Shown piece after piece: positions 9,555-18,559 of a stretch of DNA of 21,963 nt. Numbering within the stretch: the first letter of the stretch is position 1; every line of letters begins with the position of its first letter. The notes beneath the pieces are model-generated. The model saw only the letters and a program-made list of their open reading frames with translations, had not been told where the DNA came from and did no database searches. This stretch comes from Larix sibirica (lineage: Eukaryota; Streptophyta; Pinopsida; Pinales; Pinaceae): the NCBI GenBank assembly GCA_004151065.3, contig NWUY0304969222.1:1-21963 (forward strand), written 5' to 3'. The translations under genes were made by a program, and so were the position numbers.

Positions 9555-9779
9555 CTATTGGCCAAGGATCATATTAAGGATGGATGGGAACGAGTCGAGG
9601 GTGGACTATAAGTGGCGATAGAACGCGCTAGAAGGGCAATTGAAACGGTTTTCGTAATTAGTAAGATGCGTTCCTGTAACCCGATCTGCAACTTTCTCTT
9701 TACTGAGACCCAGAGCCTATTGGCTATTGGCCGAGGATCATATTAATGGATATGGAGGAACAGACACTCGAAAGGTTGA
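9555..9779 (+). repeat. Diverged direct repeat, two copies about 170 bp apart
   Basis: The blocks at 9555-9604 and 9724-9779 share CTATTGGCC, GAGGATCATATTAA (one change), GGAT, GGGAAC or GGAACA, and a TCGA-AGGGT-like end. Several indels separate them. The copies are non-coding. Confidence 0.65.
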
Positions 9780-9786
9780 TGAGAAG

Positions 9787-9893
9787 ATTGGCATCGCCTG
9801 GCAGCATCGCTTATGAGAAAGATTGGTATCGCTCATGAGACTAGCGCTTATGAGACTGGTATCACTTATGAGAGCGGCATCGAAGCATGTTGC
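9787..9893 (+). repeat. Degenerate tandem array (TATCGCTTATGAGA)
   Basis: Units start near 9803, 9826, 9844 and 9859, each with ATCGCTTATGAGA or a close variant, and end in a partial GCATCG. Periods run 15-23 bp. The core resembles the array at 2686-2868. Confidence 0.6.
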
Positions 9894-9931
9894 TAAAAGA
9901 CCATGTTAGTTGGTAACTGTGTAACGAACTA

Positions 9932-9976
9932 TTCTTTCTTCTTCTTTCTAAGTTTCTTCTTCTTCTTTCTTCCTAA
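9932..9976 (+). repeat. TTC-type pyrimidine microsatellite
   Basis: An almost pure CT tract of TTC and TTTC words. It creates an apparent poly-Phe stretch in a 71-codon frame (9903-10118) that I do not accept as a gene. Confidence 0.7.
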
Positions 9977-10169
9977 TAAGCTCTTAGTGCTTATTCGTAG
10001 TGCTAAAAAGGCTAAGAGAGGAGAGGCGGGTATATCCCCTCCTATCTTTTTGGAGCTGGTCATAAAGGGGAAGCTGGCTATCAAAATGTTTTTGTTCCTA
10101 GTTCCTCCTTTTCATTAGGGGTGGATGCTCGTGATCGGGTAGCACGAGTAGGTGGGTTTCATTATAATA

Positions 10170-10405
10170 GAGCAGGTAGATTCAGGTGAGGCAGACTAAG
10201 GTGAGGTTGGTTCAGGTGAGACAGGTTCGGGTGAAGCAGGATCCTTTCAGATAGACTCAGGTGAGGCAGGACCCTAGGGCGCATACTCGGGTAAAGTGGG
10301 CTCAGGTGAAGCAGGACTTTTAGGCAGACTAAGGTGAGACAGGTGAGGCAGACTCAAGTAAGTAAGAACCCTAAGATTGGACTCAGGTAAGGTAGGCTCA
10401 GGCAA
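10170..10405 (+). repeat. 15-bp degenerate array, consensus near TCAGGTGAGGCAGGA
   Basis: About ten recognisable units are present, for example at 10182, 10211, 10226, 10256, 10285, 10301, 10331 and 10382. They are interrupted by short inserts such as CCCTAGGGCGCA. Substitutions are mostly A/G and C/T. The array is G-rich and C-poor on this strand, opposite to the segment that follows. Confidence 0.65.
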
Positions 10406-10439
10406 TCGTTCTATCCCATCAACGGTGTTAATTTTGCCT

Positions 10440-10700
10440 ATCAACACACCACTCAGTCACAGTGCCAAACCACCCATCTTGCGATCTGCCGATGCCATGT
10501 AAATCACCCGTTAATCAGCCATACCCAATCCCCCAAAAGCCAAAAGAAAAGCCCCGTGCCCCCGTCCCCGAAAGCCCAACCAACCGAGCCGAGCATCACG
10601 CTATAAACCTCATCAATCAACTTAAGCCCATTAAAACGCACACCCCAACCCCAACAAACAGCTCCTACTACCGAAACCCATCTTTCGCACTTAGATGAGA
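10440..10700 (+). other. Strongly C-rich, G-poor segment
   Basis: Strand bias is extreme: in 10621-10680 I count 26 C and 4 G. A 78-codon frame (10462-10698) reads Pro, Asn and Lys-rich with no domain. Its mirror on the minus strand (10504-10719) is Gly/Trp/Val-rich. Neither looks like a real protein. Possible causes are foreign origin or decay of a C-rich simple repeat. Confidence 0.4.
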
Positions 10701-10971
10701 CACTATACGATCCCACCAAATCACTGCATAAAATCCCACGCTATAAACCACCAAGATGATTTATATCCTTGACGTACTTTAATCAAGGCATCGTACGTGC
10801 TATTATTATGAATGGATTCTGACACACGGTTCCGGTCAGTCCCCGGTCAGCACATTGAGATTCCTCCTATGGGTTTAGCCAGTTAGTAGGCACTAAATCT
10901 GTAAAACCGAACACTCCACCCTAAGATTTCATTAAGTAACTAAACCAAGTAAGTTACCTCCCTACGTCCCT

Positions 10972-11083
10972 ACATTCCACTCTAAACAATAAAACCTACG
11001 CCCATTCCACTCCACATCCCGCAATAAAACCTACGTATGCACACCTATGTGTGCACATTCCACTCTACACAATGAAACCTACG
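10972..11083 (+). repeat. Degenerate tandem repeat of about 30 bp with an internal hairpin
   Basis: Three units share CATTCCACTC, an ACA core and AATRAAACCTACG: 10972-11000, 11002-11035 and 11055-11083. Between units two and three, TGCACAC (11038-11044) and GTGTGCA (11049-11055) form a perfect 7-bp stem with a 4-nt loop. Confidence 0.65.
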
Positions 11084-11228
11084 CGCTTCTTTGATTTCAT
11101 TAGCCCTAAAAGCTTTACGACATTAGTCCTGATACATTTACGTGTCTGTTGCGCATTATACTTCTTTTTACCTCCTAACATAATACCACGCGATACTTGG
11201 ACTCGAGCGAGGTTAATTCCCGACTAAA

Positions 11229-11501
11229 AGTAGGTAAAATATTGACAATGTTGGAGCTAGCCGTTGTAGCCGTTGTAAAAGTTGTAAAAGTTGTAAAAGT
11301 TGGAGTTATCAGATAAGTGAGGTCCCTAAATGAAGTAAGGTCCTCAAATTTGAGGGGGGCACATTACTAGCTGGGTTGATCAGATTCAGGACCTTAGAGT
11401 TATTTCAAACTGATATTTTGTAGTAGGTAGGATATTTTGCAATAATGTTGGAGCTAGCTGTCATAGAAGTTGTATAAGTTGTATAAGTTGGAGCTGCCAG
11501 A
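11229..11501 (+). repeat. 193-bp spaced duplication with internal 9-bp runs
   Basis: The blocks at 11229-11313 and 11422-11501 share AGTAGGTA, ATGTTGGAGCTAGC, GTTGTA runs and a TTGGAG...CAGA end. Copy 1 carries three perfect GTTGTAAAA units (11272-11298) preceded by two CCGTTGTAG-like units. Copy 2 carries two GTTGTATAA units (11469-11486). The runs differ by the same base in every unit, so each array probably expanded after the block was copied. Confidence 0.7.
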
Positions 11502-11571
11502 ATAGTAATGGTATTACTTACTTACGCTCAATCCCATAAGGTATGTTTCTAATAACGCTCTAAAATGGCAT

Positions 11572-12379
11572 TTGCGTTTTATTTATCGCTGTTTTATCTC
11601 GTCTGTGGGGAGTTCACCAATGCTTTATTTATTTCTTTTTTACCTACCACCCAATACTTTCTCCACTTGGGCAGAATTAACTTATTGGTTAAAGTCCACC
11701 TACGGGCAGCCCCACAGTCCGATTGACCTGCTCAGAAACTACAACAATTTGACCTTCAATCCGGGAGAGACTATTAAGTCCTTCAACCTTCGTTTCATAC
11801 AACTTTATAATAAGATACCGGACGTTATTAGACCTAAAAACCAGGCTGCCCTAATGCACTATTATAATACCTTGCCACCTACATACTGGAACCGGCTAAA
11901 ATCAAGAAATGCTTACAATTTAGCTTCAGCCTTGCAAGTATGCCTGGAATATGAAGAGCAATCTTTAAGAACTGGCATGCCCCTTTACGACCCTATTAAA
12001 CGAACTTTTCTTTCTGCTGTCTTACAGTTGGTCCAGGATATGAATAACCTATAATCTCTTTCGATAGAAGGATGATAAACCCCTCTACTCCTGAAACATA
12101 AGCCCAGGGCTCACTTAGGCCTCCGCCTCAAAACTTTATAAGCCAAGGGCTATTATCTCTTGACCCTGATGCAACTTTTGTGACGAAGCTCATTAAATGG
12201 AAACCTGCGAGCTTATTAAAAGCTCTAAATAAAAAAGATTTTGGAAAAAGCCTTCGCAGACTGTTGCAACCTTAGATTGGGTTGAAGATGACGAAGTGTT
12301 GGCTGTTACGACTCGCAGCCAAGCTTATAACAGCAAAAACAAATCAGCTTTTGCGCAAAAAAGTACCCATACTGCCTAA
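11572..12379 (+). pseudogene. Decayed Ty3-type LTR-retrotransposon gag and gag-pol junction
   Basis: The frame 11572-12054 reads like a plant retrotransposon gag core (Retrotrans_gag family): LPPNTFSTWAEL (residues 25-36), NPGETIKSFNLRF (63-75), LYNKIPDVIRP (78-88), ALMHYYNTLPP (93-103) and a C-terminal ALQVCLEYEEQ (120-130). The open frame starts at a TTG, and the first ATG is residue 17, just before the homology, so the true N-terminus is missing. TAA ends it at 12052. Gag-like coding resumes in a second frame (about 12120-12272, PPPQNF then LLSLDPDATF) and in a third (12272-12376), where EDDEVLAVTTRSQ resembles the protease-proximal junction of such elements. At least two frameshifts and three stops show it is dead. 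I see no LTRs, RT or target-site duplication. Nuclear-derived fragments like this are common in plant mitochondrial DNA. Confidence 0.8.
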
Positions 12380-12644
12380 AATGGCATTGAAAATCCAGCA
12401 AGGGAATCATAAGTATCGGGATGCTCATAGGTATAGGTCTCGGGAAGCTCACAATTAGGAGATATACAGCACATATTGAAATCCTTACCAGAGATCTATA
12501 AATGATAGAGATATATAACATCGATGACTTCAAAGAAATAAAATTAGAAAATAAATAGGCTCATAAATAGCTCTAGCAAACTCTATAGCTTTCAATTTCC
12601 AATCGAATACTATCTTAACCCTGTTTCGTGCTTCTTATATCGCT
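12380..12644. other. AT-rich tail after the gag remnant
   Basis: Traces of coding may persist to about 12510 (a short ILKSLPEIYK-like run in one frame), but stops are frequent. TAGCTCTAGCAAACTCTATAGC near 12565-12587 looks like an early, weak version of the array that follows. Confidence 0.4.
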
Positions 12645-12990
12645 AGCTCTTAGAGCAGTCATTCCCCTATAACCCTGTAATCCCCCTATAGCTTTCAGGG
12701 CGGTCCATCTATCCATAGCTCTATAATCCCCAACTATCAGGGCAGTCATCTCCCCCATAACTCCCTAGCTAATAAGCGGTCATTCCCCCTATAGATCTCA
12801 GGGCTGTCATTTCCCTATGACTTTAAGAGCAGTCATACCTCTATAGCTCTTAAGGCAATCATTCCCTATAGTTTGAAAGATGGTCATATCTTCACAGCTC
12901 TAAGGGCAGTCATCCTCCTATAACTATGTCATATCTCCATAGCTCTAAGTGCGATCTCCCTCCATAGTTCTTAGGCTGGTAAATCATCCA
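12645..12990 (+). repeat. Degenerate 26-bp tandem array, about 13 units
   Basis: The consensus is near AGCTCTTAGGGCAGTCATTC followed by CCCTAT. Units begin at 12645, 12671, 12690 and onwards, each ending in C(T/A)AT just before the next AGCTCT or AACTCT. Some are shortened to 19 bp or extended to about 34 bp. Every unit has diverged and none is identical to its neighbour, so the array is old. Units abut with no unique spacers, which excludes CRISPR. Confidence 0.8.
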
Positions 12991-13363
12991 TTGCTTCATG
13001 CTAACTACTCCTTAGCGGGGATGTTTAAAGGGAAGGGGTTAACTGCTCCAGGATTACCTGCTTTTCATTTCTATTTTCTATAGTATATACACCTTAACAC
13101 CGATGACTTCATAGCAGGAAAACAGGCCCTTTCATTTATTACCCTCAATTTGTTATTCCCCTAAGCTATATAACTTGGAATGTGTATTAAGTAAAGTGCT
13201 TGTATTCGGTCGTGCCCTGAAAAGGCCTATTCGTGCCTATAAAAGACATACCGTCAATGAATGGTAAGGGTGCTTGCCTCATGAATCTGTAACTTGAGTC
13301 TGGAACTACTGACCTTATAGATTTCATTAAGTCTTTACTAACGTTATAATAGTTGAATAATAA
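12991..13363. other. No identifiable gene or element
   Basis: A 61-codon minus-strand frame (13187-13372) can be extended upstream to about 13440 without a stop, giving roughly 84 codons with no recognised domain. I do not call it. Confidence 0.4.
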
Positions 13364-13847
13364 CCTTATCATGCCTACCTTCTCCAGAAAGCGGTAAGCA
13401 CGGAGTCTCTCTCTGGCTACCTCATACCACCCTTTAAGGTTTTATTCGCTTATGGCCAGAAAACACCATATGGGTTATTTGCCTTATTCACTGATTGAAC
13501 AGACTGGGAATCCATAGGTTTCATTCAATTCCGGCAAGGAATCTATAAAGCATTTTATTCAGGCAGGGAACCACCACCTTCTAAGTTTGTATGTGCATCT
13601 TTAACTACCGGGAACTATCTTCTTAGTCGTGAACCGCTTTCCTGCTGCTCTAGAGGGGTAAGTAATGTGTGTCAAGCATGTCTGCAAGCTGCCTAAGAGC
13701 CCTTACCATTCCCTTTAAAGGCTATTCAGTACGGTGCAAAGAGGGAACTCCAAGGCCTCAGTAAGGTTATAGTAGCTACATCGAGGGAACTGAGAGGCTG
13801 TATTAGGGTAATTTCAGGATTGACCACTTTTATTACTGCGAAACTGT
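13364..13847 (+). other. Unusually open plus-strand frame, unidentified
   Basis: One phase from 13364 to the TAG at 13846 is interrupted by only two stops, TGA (about 13497) and TAA (about 13695), over about 160 codons. The residues are mixed rather than low complexity, including PYGLFALFTD before the first stop and REPPPSKFVC after it. I recognise no family. It may be a decayed fragment of a captured gene or simply chance. An overlapping minus-strand frame weakens the case. Confidence 0.2.
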
Positions 13848-14532
13848 AGCAAATGTATGAAACGTCCAATCGTAGCTGCAACCCAACAACCTCGATTGCA
13901 TGTGTGTTATTTAACCGGTCACGAATAAGGCACTTTATGTCAGAAAACAGCTAGACATTTAGGATCTCCTGTATCGACACAGACATACATTAGAGTTCGG
14001 AACACCGTACAACACAGTTTGACATTCAGTAGCTACTTTGACAGCAAGTAGGTATACTGGAAGCTAATAGTACTTACTGTCTAGTAGTTCTTTAGTAATT
14101 GAGTAAGTTCCACGGACACTTTACTTTCTTTCTAATTTGCCTTACTTAGTCTATTGAGTAAGTTCATACTAGCCTTACTACAAGCTATACTATGATAAGC
14201 CTTAGTCTTTATTGCATATTAAAAAATTACAATAGGATGCAGAAGGTAAAGCCCTGGGCGGTACAACTACTGGTCTACACTTTTCTCCTATTTAACACTT
14301 ACTCGGGTCGGTGCTCGCGCTTGCCACCCCTGCTGGACTGCTGGCCTCTTTCTTTTGGGGCTTTGTCGTCTAGGATAAATTTGACTTCATAGAGATAGAA
14401 TCGGTATTAGAGATAGAATCCGGTATGCCAGGACTTAGGAGTTCAACCTGCTGTCATAGCATGGCATTGCATTGCCAAGACTTCTATGAACTCTAGTAGA
14501 TGTGGTGATATGGATTGAACAGGCTAAGAACG
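13848..14532. other. No identifiable gene or element
   Basis: A 66-codon frame (14192-14392) lacks any domain. TTGAGTAAGTTC occurs at about 14099 and 14154, a 55-bp spaced pair. No other structure was seen. Confidence 0.45.
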
Positions 14533-14757
14533 TTCTCTATGCCGACATAGTATATTAACATGTCTCTATGCAAAATATAGTTTGTTAGATCCGGCTTTCA
14601 CAAGGCTTTCACTTGGATCGAACTATTTTAGATAGCCTTGGCACCATTCAACCTATGTATGGAAAGCTAGCTGTGCAGACCCGGTTTAAGCAGAGCCAGC
14701 TAAGGAGAGATAGCGACTAGCTTAACACTTCTCTATGCCGAGACATCGTATATGAAC
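14533..14757 (+). repeat. TTCTCTATGCCGA dispersed motif and an 11-bp tandem
   Basis: TTCTCTATGCCGACATAGTA (from 14533) and TTCTCTATGCCGAGACATCG (from 14729) are 196 bp apart and both lead into a TATAT(T/G)AAC-like end. GTCTCTATGCAAAATATAG (14562) and CTTCTCTATGGCGTAATAGG (15561) are weaker relatives. Within this block GGCTTTCAC is duplicated at 14593 and 14604. Confidence 0.55.
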
Positions 14758-15284
14758 CAATTTAGAGATACAAGTGCAGACTAGGTTACCAAGCGGAGTA
14801 GTCTCTTAGCCCAGAGCTGCTCTGGCAACGGCACCAGGCAGGCCTTAGTCGTGGATCTTCACCAGCATAGATCAACTAGCCCAAACAAAGATGGCACTAC
14901 TCGCAAGTTTCACCAACTTATCCATGCGAGTTAGACCTGCCATATAGGTTGAAGAGACTTGCATATTCTTCATCGGACAGTGAAAATGTAGATATGCACT
15001 TGAAACCTGCCCATTCTGCTGGCATCAACTATCTAGGTCTAGTTGGAGCCTCCAGAGAGTCCCAGGTCAATTTGAACTCACACTACAGATAGGTAAAGTC
15101 CCGACACTACAGCTTAGCTCCGGCTAAGCACAGCACAGAGTAGAGCTGTATTCTCCGGCCCCATAGCAGCAATGCAAAACTTAGATATGTTATTGAAACT
15201 TGTTTCTCAGAGAAGAGCTAGTGGAATTAGAGCCTAGGAGCAACAACGTATCTATGCGAATCTGAGTTTTCAACAATTAGAAAT
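14758..15284. other. Unassigned, with weak repeats
   Basis: GTAGATATGCACTTGAAACCTG (about 14989) and TTAGATATGTTATTGAAACTTG (about 15181) form a diverged pair 192 bp apart. GTGCAGAC words recur at 14674 and 14783. No gene was found. Confidence 0.4.
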
Positions 15285-15334
15285 AGCCCAGCTAAGTGTC
15301 TTAGTGCTTAGCCCAGTCTCTTAGTGGAGCCCAG
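15285..15334 (+). repeat. AGCCCAG / TCTTAGTG interspersed repeat
   Basis: AGCCCAG occurs at 15285, 15310 and 15328, with GTCTTAGTG or CTCTTAGTG between copies. A further TCTCTTAGCCCAGAG lies at about 14801. Short-period decay product. Confidence 0.55.
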
Positions 15335-15376
15335 CGGATTCAATTATTTGAACCCAGCGAGCCATATTCTCTCTTT

Positions 15377-15393
15377 CAAAGGAATGGAGACTA
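15377..15393 (+). repeat. CAAAGGAATGGAGACTA, third member of a dispersed family
   Basis: Relatives are CAAAGAATGGAGACTATA (15913-15930) and CAAACAATGAAGACTAT (17314-17330). All three follow a CTCTTT pyrimidine run and, further upstream, an ATT-rich stretch. Confidence 0.5.
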
Positions 15394-15481
15394 ACCTAGC
15401 TAGAGTTTTATTTTGTTTGGATGGACTTACAAATATATCCATTTTCTACGTGCAAAATGATCCATGGTGAGGTGACATCAT

Positions 15482-15511
15482 ATAGTAACTTGTAGAATAG
15501 TAACTTGTAGA
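15482..15511 (+). repeat. Perfect 15-bp tandem duplication
   Basis: ATAGTAACTTGTAGA occurs at 15482-15496 and 15497-15511 with no mismatch. GGCTGCAATGAGGTC immediately downstream (15520-15534) recurs exactly at 17828-17842. Confidence 0.85.
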
Positions 15512-15751
15512 GTGGATATGGCTGCAATGAGGTCAGCTACATAGCACATAGCAATGACTACTTCTCTATGGCGTAATAGGTGCAAACTATATTATTTCAA
15601 ATAAAAGTGCAGATGGTATATATGCCAATATCATATTATGTGGTTGTAGTAGTAGGTCCGGTTATGCAGGTTAGGTTTTTTACTAGGTGTGGGTATTCTC
15701 CAACCAGAGCTAGTAGTATAGAGATTTCAGTATGGCGAGAGTAGTTAATCT

Positions 15752-15950
15752 GCTCCAACCAAGCTCCAACCACAATGTATTCTGGTTTAGATGGGTAACC
15801 TTCTCTTCTCCTTCCTTCATGCACCCGCTCCTTCCTCTCGGCTTCAGCCTTCCTCCCGGCTTCGGATTGTGCATCTTCAGCAGATACAATTTATTGAACT
15901 CTTTCTCTTTGTCAAAGAATGGAGACTATAAGCTTATAGCTTTGTTGTTC
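15752..15950 (+). repeat. Diverged block repeat, copy 1
   Basis: The ordered words GCTCCAACC, TCTGGTTTAGATGGG (15781-15795), CTTCTCCTTCC, then a CTCTTT run and CAAAGAATGGAGACTATA (15913-15930) recur in the same order at 17120-17340. Offsets grow from 1355 to 1401 bp, so small indels accumulated after duplication. A 96-codon frame (15732-16022) across this copy is not conserved in the other and is not called. Confidence 0.6.
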
Positions 15951-16823
15951 CCCGGTATCGGCTGGCTATGCAGGTGTTGTACCCTTGCTGGTGCTGTAGC
16001 TTCTTGCCGTTGTAGCATGTGAAGGAAGGGAACTTCTTTTCTTATCTTCTAACTAAACTCTGGATCCTCCGCTCAGCTTCTCTGGCAGAGTGCATGGGCC
16101 TCTACTCTAGCGGATAGGTAGGCACCCGCAGCATAGTTGAAATAGGCCGCCTTCATAGAGAGAGCATAGTTTCTAGGAAGGGAACTAGGTCTACTAAGTA
16201 AGGGTCCCCTATTGAGAAACATGAAATTGTCTGGCACCTAACCTCATGTATATGCTTAAGTCACCAACATCGAACGTGGCTCCAAAGAAAAAAGACTCCA
16301 TTAGGTAAACTTAAGGAAATAGTATTCTGACTATATCAGAAAATCCAGTTTAGTTTTCCAATGTAGGATTCCCTTACCCAACATGATCAAAACTCATTGT
16401 TATTAGACCTGCCATGGTGAATTAAACGCAATTAAAGGTTTGACCCTTATTTTGAAAAGATAGAGAATAAGATGAGACAAATGACAATGCAAAGTGAAAC
16501 GTAGATATGGCAATATAATATATTAGTAGAGTTAACTAAAAGCTAATTTGAACTAGAGCAGATTGAAATGATATTTATTTCAAGGGAGCCCGCTTGTCCT
16601 TCCGAGGGCAAGGAGACAACTTAATTGTATTATTCTGCTTGCATATAACTTATCACAATATAGTAGCTCAATGCTGTATATGTGTGTGGATGCAGTAATA
16701 GCTCTATGTGTTGCTGCTGCAGTAGCCGCCTTTAAAGCCTCCTTCTACTTGTTGTAAAGTTGTTGCACTAATTATAAGTAGTTGTTAGAGTTAGTTAAAT
16801 GAACCTGCATCAATCGTGTAGCT
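15951..16823. other. No identifiable gene or element
   Basis: The stretch 16220-16680 is AT-richer with no frame of note. GTTGTAGC and GCTGTAGC words near 15985-16015 recall the GTTGTA runs at 11.25 kb. Confidence 0.45.
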
Positions 16824-16853
16824 CAACGTGTAACCTACCCCAACGTGTAACCT
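16824..16853 (+). repeat. CAACGTGTAACCT tandem pair
   Basis: The 13-mer is exact at 16824-16836 and 16841-16853, a 17-bp period. CAATCGTGTAGCT (16811) and CTACGTGCACCTC (16866) look like older units. Confidence 0.65.
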
Positions 16854-17107
16854 GCTGCCTCTCTCTACGTGCACCTCTTCTACATGTCTCTCTATTGACT
16901 TGTGTGCACTTACTTCTCCCTCGAAAGGGTGAAAGGGCATCCTCCAGAGAAAAACTTCCTGCTTAAATGGTCTCCAGGAATGATGAACAAACGGCACGGT
17001 CCCCAGACTGTTTGGAAAAAGGAGAGATACAGAGAAACCCCCCTTAGCTGTTGTAAAGATTGTATGGTGGCAAAACAACATAGCTTAATGTGTGTATATG
17101 TTAATAA

Positions 17108-17345
17108 GTAACCAACATGGCTCCAACCTATGTCTTCTGGTTTAGATGGGGAACTTATCTTCTCCTTCCTCTCAGCAGGGACTCCTCTCACATGGACTGT
17201 TTGAATGAAACAACTTTTTTTCTTTTTCTTTTTCAGCGGCACATTTCTTATTCAACCCAAGGATGATAGAGCTTCTGCTGATAGAGAGAGAAGACCCTCT
17301 TTCTTCTTCTCTTCAAACAATGAAGACTATCGATTGTTATTGTTT
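17108..17345 (+). repeat. Diverged block repeat, copy 2
   Basis: Partner of 15752-15950. The 15-mer TCTGGTTTAGATGGG is exact at 17136-17150. A T-rich slippage run (17211-17232) and a GA/CT-rich tract expand this copy. Several frames of 70-110 codons cross it on both strands; all are repeat by-products. Confidence 0.6.
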
Positions 17346-18060
17346 CACAAATTGTGGTTCACAGATAGAAAACAACAAGACGGCAGCTCAAGTTCTTGCC
17401 ACAGAAACACTTCGATCTAGTTCTTATGCAAGGACGTATCGATGCGCGTATAATATGTTAACACATTGTGAGTAAGTGTATATTTGGTGTAATCAATTGA
17501 TAATGTGTTTTTCAAATCCAAAACAAACATGAATTCTACAGGTTGTGCATTCATTACTATTAGCTGTGGAGTGAAAGCAGTAAGGTCTTTTTCCAAAAGG
17601 CCATAGAAGAGTTAAAGCCTCCTTAATAGTCCATGCACTTAGTTCCTATGTACCACAACCAAACCAAAAAACATAGTGGATTCCATTTAAGTTGTGTACT
17701 TACAGATTACAAATTAAGTAGACAAAAAGCAGCCCATCCATTTCCCCCCTGCCCCACGTGCTAAGCTAAGCACACTAGGGACAGATCTCTTCTAGCGATT
17801 CACTTTCGATGCGGAGTTGTAGGGTACGGCTGCAATGAGGTCTCACAATATGTTCGTAAATGACAAACAACATGTCTCTCAATGTCTTTACGGACAAGTG
17901 AAACGTCTCCATGCGAGCTTGTATATCTGTGACTGATTGTGAAAGGTTGAATAACCAAATGGGAGTGCCTCACTAAGTGGGTTCCAATGCAACTAGCTAA
18001 CGAAGCAGGAGGAGCCAACATAGAAATAGGAGAACTAGCTAGAACTATTCAAACGAAATA
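17346..18060. other. No identifiable gene or element
   Basis: Apart from GGCTGCAATGAGGTC (17828-17842), shared with 15520-15534, and an ATGCGAGCTTGTATAT word near 17911, nothing stands out. A 73-codon minus-strand frame (17800-18021) is not supported. Confidence 0.45.
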
Positions 18061-18080
18061 GATTGAAAACTACTTCTGCA

Positions 18081-18110
18081 CTACTGCTAAGGCTTATGAA
18101 CTACTGCTAA
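18081..18110 (+). repeat. 20-bp spaced repeat CTACTGCTAA
   Basis: CTACTGCTAA occurs at 18081-18090 and 18101-18110, separated by GGCTTATGAA. It opens a region in which CTAAGGC and GGCTTA words are very frequent. Confidence 0.5.
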
Positions 18111-18339
18111 TTAGAATTAGGAAGTAAGTTGAACTGGGAAATTGAAACTCAGAAGAAGGTTAGAGAAAGGTTTCAAGAAATAAATAACCGATACTACTAA
18201 GTGGACTAATAGAAGTGATATTAAGGCTTAAGTGAAGTCAGTGAAATGGACGATCAATCAATGGACTAGGCAACTAGATAGGGGAGGGCACCAGAGTTCT
18301 TTACTTTGTGAGAAAAACTAAAGCTTCTTTCAATACTTG

Positions 18340-18400
18340 GAGTGGCAAGAGTAGAGAGAGAGGCTTCAGTAGAGAGAGATAGAGAAGAGAGCTAGCTTAG
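18340..18400 (+). repeat. GA-rich microsatellite with AGTAGAGAGAGA duplication
   Basis: AGTAGAGAGAGAGGCTTC is followed by AGTAGAGAGAGATAG and AGAAGAGAG. Purine simple sequence with no coding content. Confidence 0.65.
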
Positions 18401-18559
18401 ACCTATAAGAGTTGATAATTTGTCACCACTCACTAATCTGCACAAGGCTAGTCTTATTCGTTTGAGAGAGAATCAGAACAAAGAGATTGAACTTACGGAC
18501 TGGGACGGCGAGGTAAGTTGAAAGAAAGAGAAAGTAGAGTCTCGCTAGAGGATAGAGCA

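Noticed and set aside
10462-10698. Pro/Asn/Lys-rich 78-codon frame
   Set aside because: It is explained by the extreme C-rich composition; the mirror frame on the other strand is equally open.
12645-12990. Possible CRISPR array
   Set aside because: Units of about 26 bp abut one another and are all diverged; there are no conserved repeats separated by unique spacers, and no cas genes.
14500-15360. tRNA-like T-arm words (GGATTGAAC, GGATCGAAC, TTTGAACCC)
   Set aside because: No accompanying acceptor, D-arm or anticodon stem could be folded around any of them.
16791-17242. Overlapping frames of 69-110 codons on both strands
   Set aside because: They lie in a poly-T, pyrimidine-rich expanded copy of a block repeat and have no domain.
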